Part shown: piece by piece, positions 1-9,000 of the stretch
How positions within the stretch are numbered: position 1 is the first letter of the stretch
Layout of the letters: the number at the start of each line of letters is the position of its first letter
NCBI RefSeq assembly: GCF_003318295.1
Contig: NZ_QOCW01000003.1
Location: forward strand, 124,001-188,000
Origin: Bacillus taeanensis
Lineage (GTDB): Bacteria > Bacillota > Bacilli > Bacillales > UBA6769
Length of the DNA: 64,000 nucleotides
Direction of reading: 5' to 3'
Position numbers and translations under genes: made by a program
Notes under the pieces: generated by a model
The model's database searches: none
What the model saw: the letters and a program-made list of their open reading frames with translations, nothing else
What the model was told of the DNA's origin: nothing

Positions 1-316
1 CACTAGAATGATGCTCCTTTCGCTCATGATCACATCACTGTCTATCTAGTCTGAATTTATCAAGAGGTCTTGTCCAAAGTAGAACATCACCCATTTTCCA
101 ACATTTACTTTGAACATAAAAACATTATCCTAACAGTATTCGACATTAATAGACGATTATTTTCCATCAGATTGGAATTTTTGACTTTTATTTATCTAGG
201 AAAAAGGAAGTTCATTCTCGAATTTAAAAGGTGTAAATTTCCTTAAACAAATTATAATATGAAGGCAGCCGGTTACGAAATAGGAAAGAACAAAACTTGT
301 AACTTCTGTTTTTTAG
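1..316. other. AT-rich stretch with no recognised gene
   Basis: I see no convincing coding frame, RNA gene or strong hairpin here. It lies downstream of the LamG-GH32 gene, which ends at 317. Confidence 0.5.
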
Positions 317-2713
317 TTAATCTTGTTCTCCTTCAATGGCTGTATCTATACTCCATACTCTCATCGATCGTACAAATGGCTCTCCTTCAATTCCATATAA
401 TTCGAGTCCTTTTGATTGGTCAAGTGTTGGAAATACCCGGGAGGAAATACTTTTTTCATTATTTACATATGCCTCCACGATTGATTTATCAACAAATACG
501 TGAACTCTTAAGATATTGTCTTCAAGGTTTAATTCCCCACCTTGAATTCCCTTTTCAATATCAGCATTTTCACTTGAAAACCTACGATCTATGTTAACGG
601 TTTTCGTTTCATTATTATAAAAAATAATCGTTTCTTCTTTATTATCCGGATGTTTTAGTAGTTTCAAGCCTGAATGTTTCGTATTCGAAACATCTAGTTC
701 TAACTCGATTTCCACTTGATTACTTTGGATGTTTACAAGCTGTTTATTCGCTTCCTCCATTGTAACATTTTCAACAGATACCAGTTCTTGTCTACGGAGT
801 GAGTAAACCTCTTCAATTGGACGGATACCAAGATCTTTCTTATGATTCAAGTAAATTTCTAGAGGTAATCCAGCTCCATGTGCCCATCCTGATTTATATT
901 TTTCAGCCTCCGATCGCCTGTCTTGTAAAATACTTGTTAGAATCGTCCGACCTTTTTCATCAACAAATCCCTGTGCTCCTGTAAAATGTTCACCATAATC
1001 AAACATTTTTGGTTCCTCGTTGTCAGGTATAAACTCCAATCTTTCAGGGTTCCATGTTCCAATCCAATAAAACGTAAAGCGAGCGGCATATACACTAGGT
1101 GACATAAAATAAGGACTGATCATGAAAACATATTTTTGTTCACCTATATCACTATTTTTAATCGGTACTAAGAATGGTAGCTCCCAAACATCTCCAGTAC
1201 GTGGGTATTTTACTTTATCGCCAATCATGAATGGCTTTTCATATTTCCAGTGTGCCAGGTCATCTGAGGTATAAAGTAACGCTGTCCCACCTGCTCCTTC
1301 CACACCTGAACCAACAAGCTGATACCATTTATCTCCGTCTTTCCATACATATGGATCTCGAAATTGACCGAACATTACCTTACCTTTTGATGTTTCTATA
1401 TTTTTTTCTTGAATCGTAACAGGATGAGGATTCATATTCCAATAATGTAAGTTAACATCATCTGTATCCGTTGGACGAGCCATTCCTGTCATTTGATTCG
1501 GCTTCATTTCATCATGTCCTGCTGTGTAGAATAATATGGGTACTCCATTTTCATCATATGTTGCACTTCCAGACCATACGCCATCACGAGCTGCTGTATC
1601 TTCTGTTGGACTTAAAGCAATCGGACTGTCTTTCCAATGAATCATGTCATCACTAGTAGCATGTCCCCAATGAATCTGATGCCAAAAGGGACCAGCTGGA
1701 TTAAACTGATAAAACAAATGATATTTACCGTTATAATAAATAGGTGCATGCGGTTCATTCATCCAATGCTGAGGAGCAGTAAAATGATAATTAGGTCTAT
1801 ATCGATCTCCTTTATAAACCGTTCGATCAAATGACGTATCTGGAATTGGCAGCTCATGGTTAAACGTGTTGCTGACCTCTTCATAGTGCTGTTTAATATA
1901 TTCATTGCTAAATGCTTTATTGTACAATGAAACATTGTCCATTAATCCATTAAACATATTGACTTGGAACACATCAGACACAGAAACAGCCTGATTATGT
2001 TTTCCGACAAGTAATGGTAGATGATCCGCTTGTGTAAACTGACTATCTGCAGGCACTTCTTTTTCCTGTACAAGCTCACCGTTTAAATAAAGTGAGATTT
2101 TATTTGTTTGTTTATTAAATTGTGCAGTAACGTAGGACCATTTATCTTTCGGCAGAATTTTTCCTTCTGGTGACCAAATTTCATACCATTTCTCGTTAAG
2201 AGAAAGCTGAAACGTTATATATCCATGGCGTCCCATTCCTAAAATAAACCCTTGTTTATTTGCTTTATCATGTTGATTAATTATAACGGAAGTTTGTCCG
2301 TTGTCTCCCCATTCATAAGCTCTTGGTGCAACCCACGCTTCAACCGAAAAAGACTCGGTTGGTTCTTGAACCTTTTCTGCAGGGACTTCTATCCAGTTTG
2401 AATATCCATTAAATAATAATGTCCTGCCGCTAATGCCGTTTTTCCACTCTGGATCTAAGTTTAATGCATAATGAATATCGGAAAACACAGAATTAGCAAG
2501 GTCTCTAGTGACTTTTCCATCCCCTTCATCAAATCCCCATTGATGGAGTGCTTGATTATCAAGCGCAAATTCTAATAGTTGGTCTTCCTTTTTATTCTTA
2601 TTTATTGTATCTGAATCAGATATCATTTGTTTTTTTATCAAAATTCCTACAATACTAATAACACATAGGGTTATAACAACCAGCCCCATCCATACAACTC
2701 TCTTCTTTTTCAT
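317..2713 (-). CDS. Membrane-anchored LamG-GH32 fructan-active enzyme
   Basis: This 798-residue protein has a Lys-rich start and one hydrophobic segment (about residues 6-27) with no clear cleavage site, so it is probably a signal anchor with the enzyme outside the cell. A LamG/concanavalin-like domain (about 50-285) precedes a five-bladed GH32 domain (about 300-620) and the GH32 beta-sandwich (to about 790). The usual WMNDPNG nucleophile motif reads WMNEPHAP, with Glu320 in place of Asp. The RDP motif is kept (Asp453), and the acid/base motif is WELP (Glu511) instead of WECP. Likely substrates are levan, inulin or their oligomers; hydrolase versus transferase activity cannot be read from sequence. 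The start follows AAGGAG at good spacing. A SacY/SacT-type antiterminator leader precedes it. The same architecture recurs at 16420 and inside the 6075 protein. Confidence 0.88.
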   Translation of the reverse strand: MKKKRVVWMGLVVITLCVISIVGILIKKQMISDSDTINKNKKEDQLLEFALDNQALHQWGFDEGDGKVTRDLANSVFSDIHYALNLDPEWKNGISGRTLLFNGYSNWIEVPAEKVQEPTESFSVEAWVAPRAYEWGDNGQTSVIINQHDKANKQGFILGMGRHGYITFQLSLNEKWYEIWSPEGKILPKDKWSYVTAQFNKQTNKISLYLNGELVQEKEVPADSQFTQADHLPLLVGKHNQAVSVSDVFQVNMFNGLMDNVSLYNKAFSNEYIKQHYEEVSNTFNHELPIPDTSFDRTVYKGDRYRPNYHFTAPQHWMNEPHAPIYYNGKYHLFYQFNPAGPFWHQIHWGHATSDDMIHWKDSPIALSPTEDTAARDGVWSGSATYDENGVPILFYTAGHDEMKPNQMTGMARPTDTDDVNLHYWNMNPHPVTIQEKNIETSKGKVMFGQFRDPYVWKDGDKWYQLVGSGVEGAGGTALLYTSDDLAHWKYEKPFMIGDKVKYPRTGDVWELPFLVPIKNSDIGEQKYVFMISPYFMSPSVYAARFTFYWIGTWNPERLEFIPDNEEPKMFDYGEHFTGAQGFVDEKGRTILTSILQDRRSEAEKYKSGWAHGAGLPLEIYLNHKKDLGIRPIEEVYSLRRQELVSVENVTMEEANKQLVNIQSNQVEIELELDVSNTKHSGLKLLKHPDNKEETIIFYNNETKTVNIDRRFSSENADIEKGIQGGELNLEDNILRVHVFVDKSIVEAYVNNEKSISSRVFPTLDQSKGLELYGIEGEPFVRSMRVWSIDTAIEGEQD

Positions 2714-2760
2714 CTTAAAACTCCTTATCTAGTAATCTTATTTGCAGCGTTAACAATATA

Positions 2761-2829
2761 AAAAAGACCTAGAATGGATAAGGGTTTGTACACAAAGGTA
2801 CATACTGTCCTTACCACATTTTAGGTCTT
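2761..2829 (-). terminator. Leader terminator (attenuator) of the LamG-GH32 gene
   Basis: On the minus strand a long imperfect hairpin with AAGACCTA and TAGGTCTT arms is followed by TTTTTTATATT. It ends about 50 bases before the start codon at 2713, so it can abort transcription. Its layout matches the Bacillus subtilis sacB leader terminator. Confidence 0.85.
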
Positions 2830-2851
2830 GCCTGCTTTTCAGTCACAATCC
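2823..2851 (-). promoter_or_regulatory. RAT-type ribonucleic antiterminator (SacY/SacT family site)
   Basis: The minus strand reads GGATTGTGACTG, then AAAAGCAGGC, then AAGACCT. This is very close to the sacB/sacP antiterminator target of B. subtilis as I recall it. It overlaps the 5' arm of the terminator at 2761-2829, so folding of one excludes the other. The binding protein would be a BglG-family antiterminator (SacY or SacT type). None is encoded in this window. Confidence 0.85.
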
Positions 2852-2874
2852 TGCAATTTTTAATTTTCATGGCC

Positions 2875-2903
2875 ATTCTATTTCATTCAATACTACCTTT
2901 CAA
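2875..2903 (-). promoter_or_regulatory. SigA-type promoter for the LamG-GH32 gene
   Basis: On the minus strand TTGAAA (2898-2903) and TAGAAT (2875-2880) are separated by exactly 17 bases. The antiterminator begins about 24 bases downstream. The promoter overlaps the end of the small open frame at 2893-3222. Confidence 0.75.
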
Positions 2904-3222
2904 TGAATATCCCCGGCTCTCCTTTACTGTTTATTGCCTGATAAAGTAACCTTAGTTTTTCAAACGTATAGGCCCCTTCACGAATTATTATACCAGCAAT
3001 ACTAGAAATAATGCATTTATTATTTTGAATCCGCCACGAGACAATATTTTCCACCTCTTCTTCCTCTTCTATTTTTTCTAATAAGTTGACGGATATATTC
3101 AAAATCTCGATACGAAAAGGCCGCCATAATTTCTCAAAATAGATTGTGCGATCAATACTTAATTTTTCAAGAGAAAACGTTGCATCAGGCAGCCTTTCGT
3201 TTTCTTCTAACATAATTTTCAC
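2893..3222 (-). CDS. Hypothetical 109-residue protein
   Basis: I do not recognise this protein. It is rich in Glu, Ile and Leu, has an acidic EEEEE run near the middle, and has no signal peptide or membrane segment. The longest frame starts with GTG at 3222 and a second start, ATG at 3213, is close; neither has a strong ribosome binding site. It could be the remaining end of a longer gene, because an IS fragment lies just upstream. Its only downstream terminator would be the sacB-like leader hairpin. Confidence 0.35.
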   Translation of the reverse strand: MKIMLEENERLPDATFSLEKLSIDRTIYFEKLWRPFRIEILNISVNLLEKIEEEEEVENIVSWRIQNNKCIISSIAGIIIREGAYTFEKLRLLYQAINSKGEPGIFIER

Positions 3223-3464
3223 TGTATATATATTGAAGAAGTTCCCTAGTTGCCATGAGGATTACCTCTTTATTCTTACTAACGGTACTTGTTGGAATGC
3301 CTGCTTCTATGAAGTATGGTCAGGTGTAAACTTCTTCCATATAACCCCCTCCTCTAATTTACTTCATATAAAAAATTCGTATAAAATATCTGCCTTAAGT
3401 CCGTCTTAACAGTTTCACAATTTCCTACCTATTATTGTAGGTGCTGTTTATGTTGGGTTACTAA

Positions 3465-3502
3465 GAATAAAATCAGGCTCCTCTAGCGCCTGATTTTTAT
3501 TC
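3465..3502. terminator. Bidirectional Rho-independent terminator
   Basis: Arms AAAATCAGGC and GCCTGATTTT pair perfectly around a loop of about nine bases, with A- and T-rich flanks on both sides. It lies just outside the IS fragment. Confidence 0.7.
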
Positions 3503-3536
3503 TGGTGATTTATTCTGAATGAAATTAAAACAATAT

Positions 3537-3995
3537 GAGGGTGTTGCAAAACGCATAATTGATATATAAAACTAAATAAAAAACCACCTTTTTTGGAAAT
3601 CATGGAAAGTGCGAATAACCAAAATACCAAGAAAGGTGGCTAATTCCATGATATCCAATATCGCACTTGATCAATCCATTTCTTCTATTGAAGATCCAAT
3701 TTTAAATAAGATATTAATGTTTTTTGATCGCCTTCGTTTTCCTGAGCTACCTTATGTGACTAGTAGACCACGTATTTCACGAAAAATCATGTTGAAATGT
3801 TTGGCGATCAAAGCTCATTTAGCCATTGATTCATTAAAGCAGCGCGTCAAATTATTTCAAGATTATCCTTATTGGCGATGGGTGGTAGGCTTTGACCATG
3901 TTCCCCATCTTTCAACCTTTTCACGTGCAGCAAAATGGTTTCGTGAAGAGGGATTTCCTCTTCTGCACTCGTATATTTTGCAACACGTTCTTTAA
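3537..3995 (+). mobile_element. Remnant of an IS1182/IS4-like insertion sequence
   Basis: GAGGGTGTTGCAAAA at 3537-3551 looks like a terminal inverted repeat. TTTTGCAACAC at 3976-3986 is the exact reverse complement of its inner 11 bases. Between them only the first third of a transposase remains, so the element is either internally deleted or broken off by chance near a similar sequence. Confidence 0.55.
3648..3995 (+). pseudogene. Transposase N-terminal fragment (DUF772-type)
   Basis: The frame from ATG 3648, preceded by AAAGGTGG, encodes 115 residues. They resemble the N-terminal DUF772 segment of IS1182/IS5-type transposases: an N-terminal helix, the phrase SRPRISRKIMLKCLAIKAHL, then a WRWVVGFDHVPHLSTFSR segment. 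Full-length relatives are roughly 400 residues or more, and the catalytic DDE part is absent. The fragment cannot encode a working transposase. Confidence 0.75.
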
Positions 3996-4151
3996 TATAA
4001 AAACTTCTGCATACTATCACTTGTATATATTACTAGAAGTGACTACAGCTTACAATTCATCTAAACGTTTTAACCATTAATTTATGAGGGTATATATATA
4101 TATATATATAGGATGTGCAAGATAGAATCTTTCAGGAAGGATGAAATAATT

Positions 4152-4424
4152 ATGATAAGATGGCATATTATTATTCACGGCCGCGTTCAGGGTGTAGGAT
4201 TTCGAGCTTTTACACAGCAGCATGCTAAAATGCATAACATTAAAGGATCGGTTCAAAACAAGCTAAATGGTACTGTTGAAATTGATGCACAAGGTAAAAA
4301 AAAAGACATGCGTTCCTTTATTTCAGCAATAAAAAAAGGAACGCCATTTGCTAAAGTAACTGACATTGAAATAGCTGAAATTGGCACGCTAAAAAATGAT
4401 CAATCATTTAACATTGTCTACTAA
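4152..4424 (+). CDS. acyP: Acylphosphatase
   Basis: This 90-residue protein is a complete acylphosphatase, which hydrolyses the carboxyl-phosphate bond of acyl phosphates. The family signature GRVQGVGFR carries the catalytic Arg near residue 20, and the NKLNGTVEI segment carries the conserved Asn. ATG 4152 is preferred over the upstream in-frame ATG at 4113 because the family begins just before the first beta strand and AGGAAGG lies about ten bases upstream. A run of TA repeats (about 4090-4111) precedes the gene. It resembles yflL of Bacillus subtilis. Confidence 0.92.
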   Translation: MIRWHIIIHGRVQGVGFRAFTQQHAKMHNIKGSVQNKLNGTVEIDAQGKKKDMRSFISAIKKGTPFAKVTDIEIAEIGTLKNDQSFNIVY

Positions 4425-4470
4425 ATAATATAGCTTGATCATAGTTCTGCTCCAAACCAAGCATGTAAAT

Positions 4471-4540
4471 GTCGTAGGATTCATTTCTCTGCGCTTGTGA
4501 TGACTTCGTACATCAAGGCTTGTTCAATGAATTCTACGAC
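4471..4540. repeat. Long inverted repeat with 14-bp arms
   Basis: GTCGTAGGATTCAT (4471-4484) and ATGAATTCTACGAC (4527-4540) pair with one mismatch. The loop of about 42 bases can form a second inner hairpin. It lies between acyP and its terminator, and no function is evident. Confidence 0.6.
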
Positions 4541-4558
4541 GATTTAAGTTTTACACAG

Positions 4559-4600
4559 AAAAAGCCTTTAGAGCTAGGAAATCTAATCTAGAGGCTTTTT
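4559..4600. terminator. Bidirectional terminator between acyP and msrA
   Basis: AAAAGCCT and AGGCTTTT arms with T-rich tails on both strands separate the two convergent genes. Confidence 0.85.
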
Positions 4601-4608
4601 ATCTTCAA

Positions 4609-5148
4609 TTATTTATCCCAATGTTCTTCAATAAAAGCAGCGCGGCCAGAACCAATACGGTAGCGGCGGTAATGTTCAGGATTTTTTTTATAATACTGCT
4701 GATGATATTCTTCTGCCGGATAAAAAGGTTTAGCAGGCAGGATTTCTGTTACGATTGGTTTATTAAAAGGACCATTTTCTTGAAGATCTCGCTTTGAAGC
4801 TGCTGCTTGTTCTTTTTGTTCTTCATTATGATAAAAAATAGCCGTCTGATAAGAAGAGCCGCGATCATAAAACTGGCCGCCTGCATCTGTCGGATCAATT
4901 TGCTGCCAATAAAGACGTAACAATTTTTCATATGGAAAAACGGCTGGATTAAAGGTAATTTGTACAGCTTCATAGTGCCCGGTTGTTTCCGAGCAAACTT
5001 CTTGATAGGTTGGGTTTTCCGTTCTACCACCTGTATATCCTGATATCACTTCAATAATACCGGGCATTTCATCAAACGGCTTAACCATACACCAAAAGCA
5101 GCCGCCCGCAAATGTCGCAAGCTCATAGCGTTCCTTCTTTTCTTCCAC
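4609..5148 (-). CDS. msrA: Peptide-methionine (S)-S-oxide reductase MsrA
   Basis: This 179-residue protein reduces the S form of methionine sulfoxide in proteins using thioredoxin. The signature GGCFWC (about residues 15-20) carries the catalytic Cys. The family segments [16 protein letters not shown] and the [19 protein letters not shown] region are intact. The start is GTG at 5148, preceded by GAGGTGA. No MsrB domain is fused. It probably belongs to the ordinary chromosome backbone. Confidence 0.95.
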   Translation of the reverse strand: MEEKKERYELATFAGGCFWCMVKPFDEMPGIIEVISGYTGGRTENPTYQEVCSETTGHYEAVQITFNPAVFPYEKLLRLYWQQIDPTDAGGQFYDRGSSYQTAIFYHNEEQKEQAAASKRDLQENGPFNKPIVTEILPAKPFYPAEEYHQQYYKKNPEHYRRYRIGSGRAAFIEEHWDK

Positions 5149-5221
5149 GATCGGTTCACCTCTTCTTTTCTTTGTATTCTCATTTTAATCAATTGATTGT
5201 AAAAGAAGCAAATATACTGAT

Positions 5222-5593
5222 TCAGAAGAAGCGGCTCATAATTTTTTCGCGATACGCTCCAAATGAGGACGAGCTTTTAGTTTTTCGCTTTTCCATTAAC
5301 ATATTAAACCGGATTGTTTTTTCATTTAACTGCTTTTTCAGCTTCTTTCGTTCCTCTTCATCATAGCAGCAGGAAATTAAATCTTTTAAGCTCAACATCT
5401 CTTTATTAAGCTGTACTTCTTCAGGAACAAAGCCAGCGTTTTTCAAAATTTTATATCCAGTACGGAGCTCTTCAGAAACGTCTGACAATTCGTCTAACTT
5501 CAGCGGTTTTCCCTGTCCAGGCAAGTTGTTGAGATCTCCATCACGAACAGCTTGACGTATTTTTTCTTCTGCAAGCATTGTAAATAAATCCAT
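5222..5593 (-). CDS. DUF1992 (DnaJ-homologue subfamily C member 28-like) protein
   Basis: This 123-residue cytoplasmic protein matches the DUF1992 family by its start, MDLFTMLAEEKIRQA, followed by GDLNNLPGQGKPL and a Lys/Glu-rich helical tail. Despite the name it has no J domain. Function is unknown. AAGGTGAAGAG precedes ATG 5593. It is transcribed in the same direction as msrA but about 70 bases apart. Confidence 0.85.
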   Translation of the reverse strand: MDLFTMLAEEKIRQAVRDGDLNNLPGQGKPLKLDELSDVSEELRTGYKILKNAGFVPEEVQLNKEMLSLKDLISCCYDEEERKKLKKQLNEKTIRFNMLMEKRKTKSSSSFGAYREKIMSRFF

Positions 5594-5827
5594 CTCTTCA
5601 CCTTCCAGCAGTTATTCTCGTTAACTTCAACACACATTATTTGTATTTATTTTATCATGTTTCTTCTTATAAAAAGAATTCCAGAAAATTTCCTTTTATC
5701 CCTTTTCAAATTCCTTTTATAGATGTTACAATGGCACACGGTTGGTCTTATATCATTCTTGCTGGTTTTACAAAATCCGCAGCAAGGTAATTCCATCATA
5801 TACATTATTCACAGAAAGGATGTTACC

Positions 5828-5965
5828 ATGCATATCGGGAGCAAAGGTTGGTACGTAAACGAATTAAAAAAATTAGGAGTTCGCTATTATGGAAGCAGAA
5901 AAGTTGAAAGCTTTAAGAAGCCAATTTTGGCGAATATACTAGAAAGTAAACAAGGGAATAATTAA
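5828..5965 (+). CDS. yflJ: DUF2639 small protein (YflJ-like)
   Basis: This 45-residue protein starts MHIGSKGWYVNELKKLGVR, the signature of the DUF2639/YflJ family of short basic Bacillus proteins of unknown role. ATG 5828 is preceded by AGAAAGGATG. The longer frame from 5723 is unlikely because its first 35 residues have no family counterpart. A strong terminator follows at once. Confidence 0.8.
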   Translation: MHIGSKGWYVNELKKLGVRYYGSRKVESFKKPILANILESKQGNN

Positions 5966-5972
5966 TTCATAC

Positions 5973-6008
5973 AAAAACCTCTTCTATTACAAAATAGAAG
6001 AGGTTTTT
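5973..6008. terminator. Bidirectional terminator
   Basis: A perfect 14-bp stem of the type AACCTCTTCTATT / AATAGAAGAGGTT is flanked by A and T runs. It serves the DUF2639 gene on the plus strand and the giant fructanase on the minus strand. Confidence 0.9.
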
Positions 6009-6074
6009 CTTTACTTTTTAAGCTTTACTTTCTTCATTTTGACTAGAGCCTGTTTCATTATCAACAATTTCTTC

Positions 6075-9000
6075 TCAATCCCCGTTGTTATCTAAAGCAA
6101 CGGGAACATTGACATCATCAATATTAATATGGCCCCAGCCACCAGTTTCATAGTCAACAATTTTAAGGTACAGCTCTTCACCGATATAGTCAGACGCATC
6201 CCAATTCACTCTTCGATATGCTTCGCCGTTGTGACCTGTTGATTTCATGAGTTCTTTATCATCGGAAACTCGTACAAGTGCCACATATAATCTGTCAGGA
6301 TTTGCTCCGCCTCCAATAAGAAAATCAATTTGGCCGCTGCCGCCTAAGACAAAGTTTTGTGAAGTTAACACACCTATTGCCGCGTCTCCTCCTTTATCAC
6401 CGTTAAAGCCCCATAAATGATAACGCTCTGGATCTGTATCGCTAGAAGCTTGTCCAAATGGACCGCCCCAGCCCCAATCTTCTTTATTTGTTACATGATC
6501 ATCACTAAAAGCATTGCCTTCTTTAACAATCCATCCTGTTAAATTACCTGTTTGGAAATCATGATTTGGAAGCTCACGATAATTTTGACCTGTATCGTTC
6601 TCGCCTTCTGATTGTTCAGGCCAAAATGCTGGAACTGTTTCCCCATAGGCAGAATTCATCTCCCATACTTTCATTGACTTAACAAGCGCCTTACCGTTAT
6701 CGCTCCAAAGCTCAATGCCTAATGCATCCGCTCTAGTCGGATAAACACGTGTTGTAATGCTCTTCAAACCATTTGCATAAGCTTCAATCATCGAACGATC
6801 AAGGTACATATGAAGTTTTAAATGATCGCCATCAAATTTAAGTTCTCCGCCTTGAATCCCTTTTTGAATATCTGGATCTAAGCTGGATTTGTTACGATCA
6901 ACGCTAAATGTATCACTTTCTGCATCATAATATAGAAGCGTCTCTTCTTCTCCATCTGCAGTTTTACGAACTTTAATACCAAACTCTTTGGCAAATGCTG
7001 CATCAATTTCTAATTCAATTTCAAGCATATCGCCTTTTACGTCTCGTAAAAGGTCATTTGCTTCATCAAATTTCTTATTTATAATGGAAACAATCTGTTC
7101 TCCTCTTAACGAATTTAATTCTGAAATCGGCTCAATGTTCAGCTCCCCATTTTTCTTTAATGAAAGTTCAAGCGGCAGTCCTGCATTGTGTGCCCAACCT
7201 GCATCATAATGCTGCTGCTCGGTGCGGCGGTCCTGCGCTATGCTGAACAAGATAGAACGTCCTTTTTCATCAACCATTCCGCTTGGTCCAGTAAAATGTT
7301 CACCATAATCAAATTGTTTTGGCTCTTCATGATCTGGAACAAACTCAAGCTTTTCTTTATCCCACGTACCAACCCAATACCATACATATTTCACGTTATG
7401 CGGGCTGTAACCGTCAAACCAAGGGTTAATTAAGAAAATATACTTTTCATTCCCTTTATTATCTTCACCTAAAGGAAGAAACACTGGAAGCTCCCACACT
7501 TGTCCTGTTTTTGGGTTATTTGCATAATCACCAACAAATAACGGCTTTTCATACTGCCAATTGATTAAATCTTTTGATGTGTAAAGAAGTGCTGTACCAC
7601 CTACATCTTTAATACCAGAGCCAACTAACTGATACCATGTATCTCCGTCTTTCCAAACAAATGGATCACGGAACTGTCCGTACCAAACTTCTCCTTCTTC
7701 TGCTGGTAAGTTAGGCTCCTGCACTGTAACCGGTTCCTCATACATTTCCCACTCTTTTAACATTGGATCAGTTGGATCAGTGCTTCTTGCAAGACCTGTC
7801 ATTTGGTTTGGAACCTTTGTATTATCACCAGCTGTAAAAAGAAGAACTGGATTTCCATTTTCATCAATTGTTGAATCACCTGACCATACACCATCCGGCG
7901 AAACGGAACCACCGTCTGGAGCTAACGCAATTGGCGCATCTTCCCAATGAACCATATCATCACTTACAGAATGCCCCCAATGAATTTGATGCCAGTACGG
8001 TCCTTGAGGATTATGCTGATAAAAGAGATGATATTTTCCGTTATAATAAATTGGAGCATGCGGCTCATTCATCCAATGTTCTGGTGCAGAAAAGTGATAC
8101 TGCGGACGATAGCGATCACCATCATAGCGGCTGCGATCAACTTCTGTATGAGGCATTGGATGTGTGCCATTTTCAAATTGTTCTGTATAGCCTTGATAAT
8201 TTGCGGCTACTTCATCATCTGTTAACGCATCGTTATAAATTTTTAATTCATCAATTAAGCCGTTAAACATGTTCCCTGTAAATACACCGTTTATTAATGC
8301 TGCAGTATTGTGCTTACCAATTAATAAATCATTATTAGATGGCACAATGGTTCCTTTTGGTGTATCTGTTTCACCGACTAATTCACCGTTTAAATACAGC
8401 TTCATTCTTTGAGTTTCTTTATCGAAGGTTGCGACAATATATGACCATTTATCCTTTTCTAAAGGCTTGTCTTCATTTGCCCAAACTTCTTTCCATTCAC
8501 CGTTAATGCTTGCTTGAAATGACCATTTTCCATGGCGGCCCATACCAAGAATATAACCTTCACTTGCCGCTTTATTATGCTTATTTACGATCGCTGATAA
8601 CTGTCCAAGATCGCCCCATTCATAAGATCTTGGTGCTGCCCATACTTCAATTGTTAGCGCTTCTTTCGGTTCAGCAATTTGATCTGTAGAGCGCTTTATC
8701 CACGTTGAATAGCCATCAAATAATAATGCTTTTCCGTTTATTCCTTCTCTCCATAACGGATCAGTGGAAGGTTTATATTTAGCTTCTGTAAATACATATT
8801 CAATCTTATCCTCATGTCCTTTGATTTCATCTTTGGCTTTAATGCCGCTTCCTTCATCAAGTTTCCAGTAAGCAATTGCCCCTGCATTTTTTACATGAAA
8901 ATCATCGACATTAATATGACCCCAGCCTCCTGTCGCACGATCCACAATTTTAATATAAACTTCTTCACCAATATACTGAGATGCATCCCATGTTACACGT

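Noticed and set aside
4090..4111. TA dinucleotide run read as a possible CRISPR or satellite repeat
   Set aside because: It is a simple short repeat just before acyP without spacers or higher-order units.
6988..8266. Several plus-strand open frames of 60-130 codons opposite the giant fructanase
   Set aside because: They are mirror frames of a well-supported GH32/LamG gene, with no ribosome binding sites or recognisable families.
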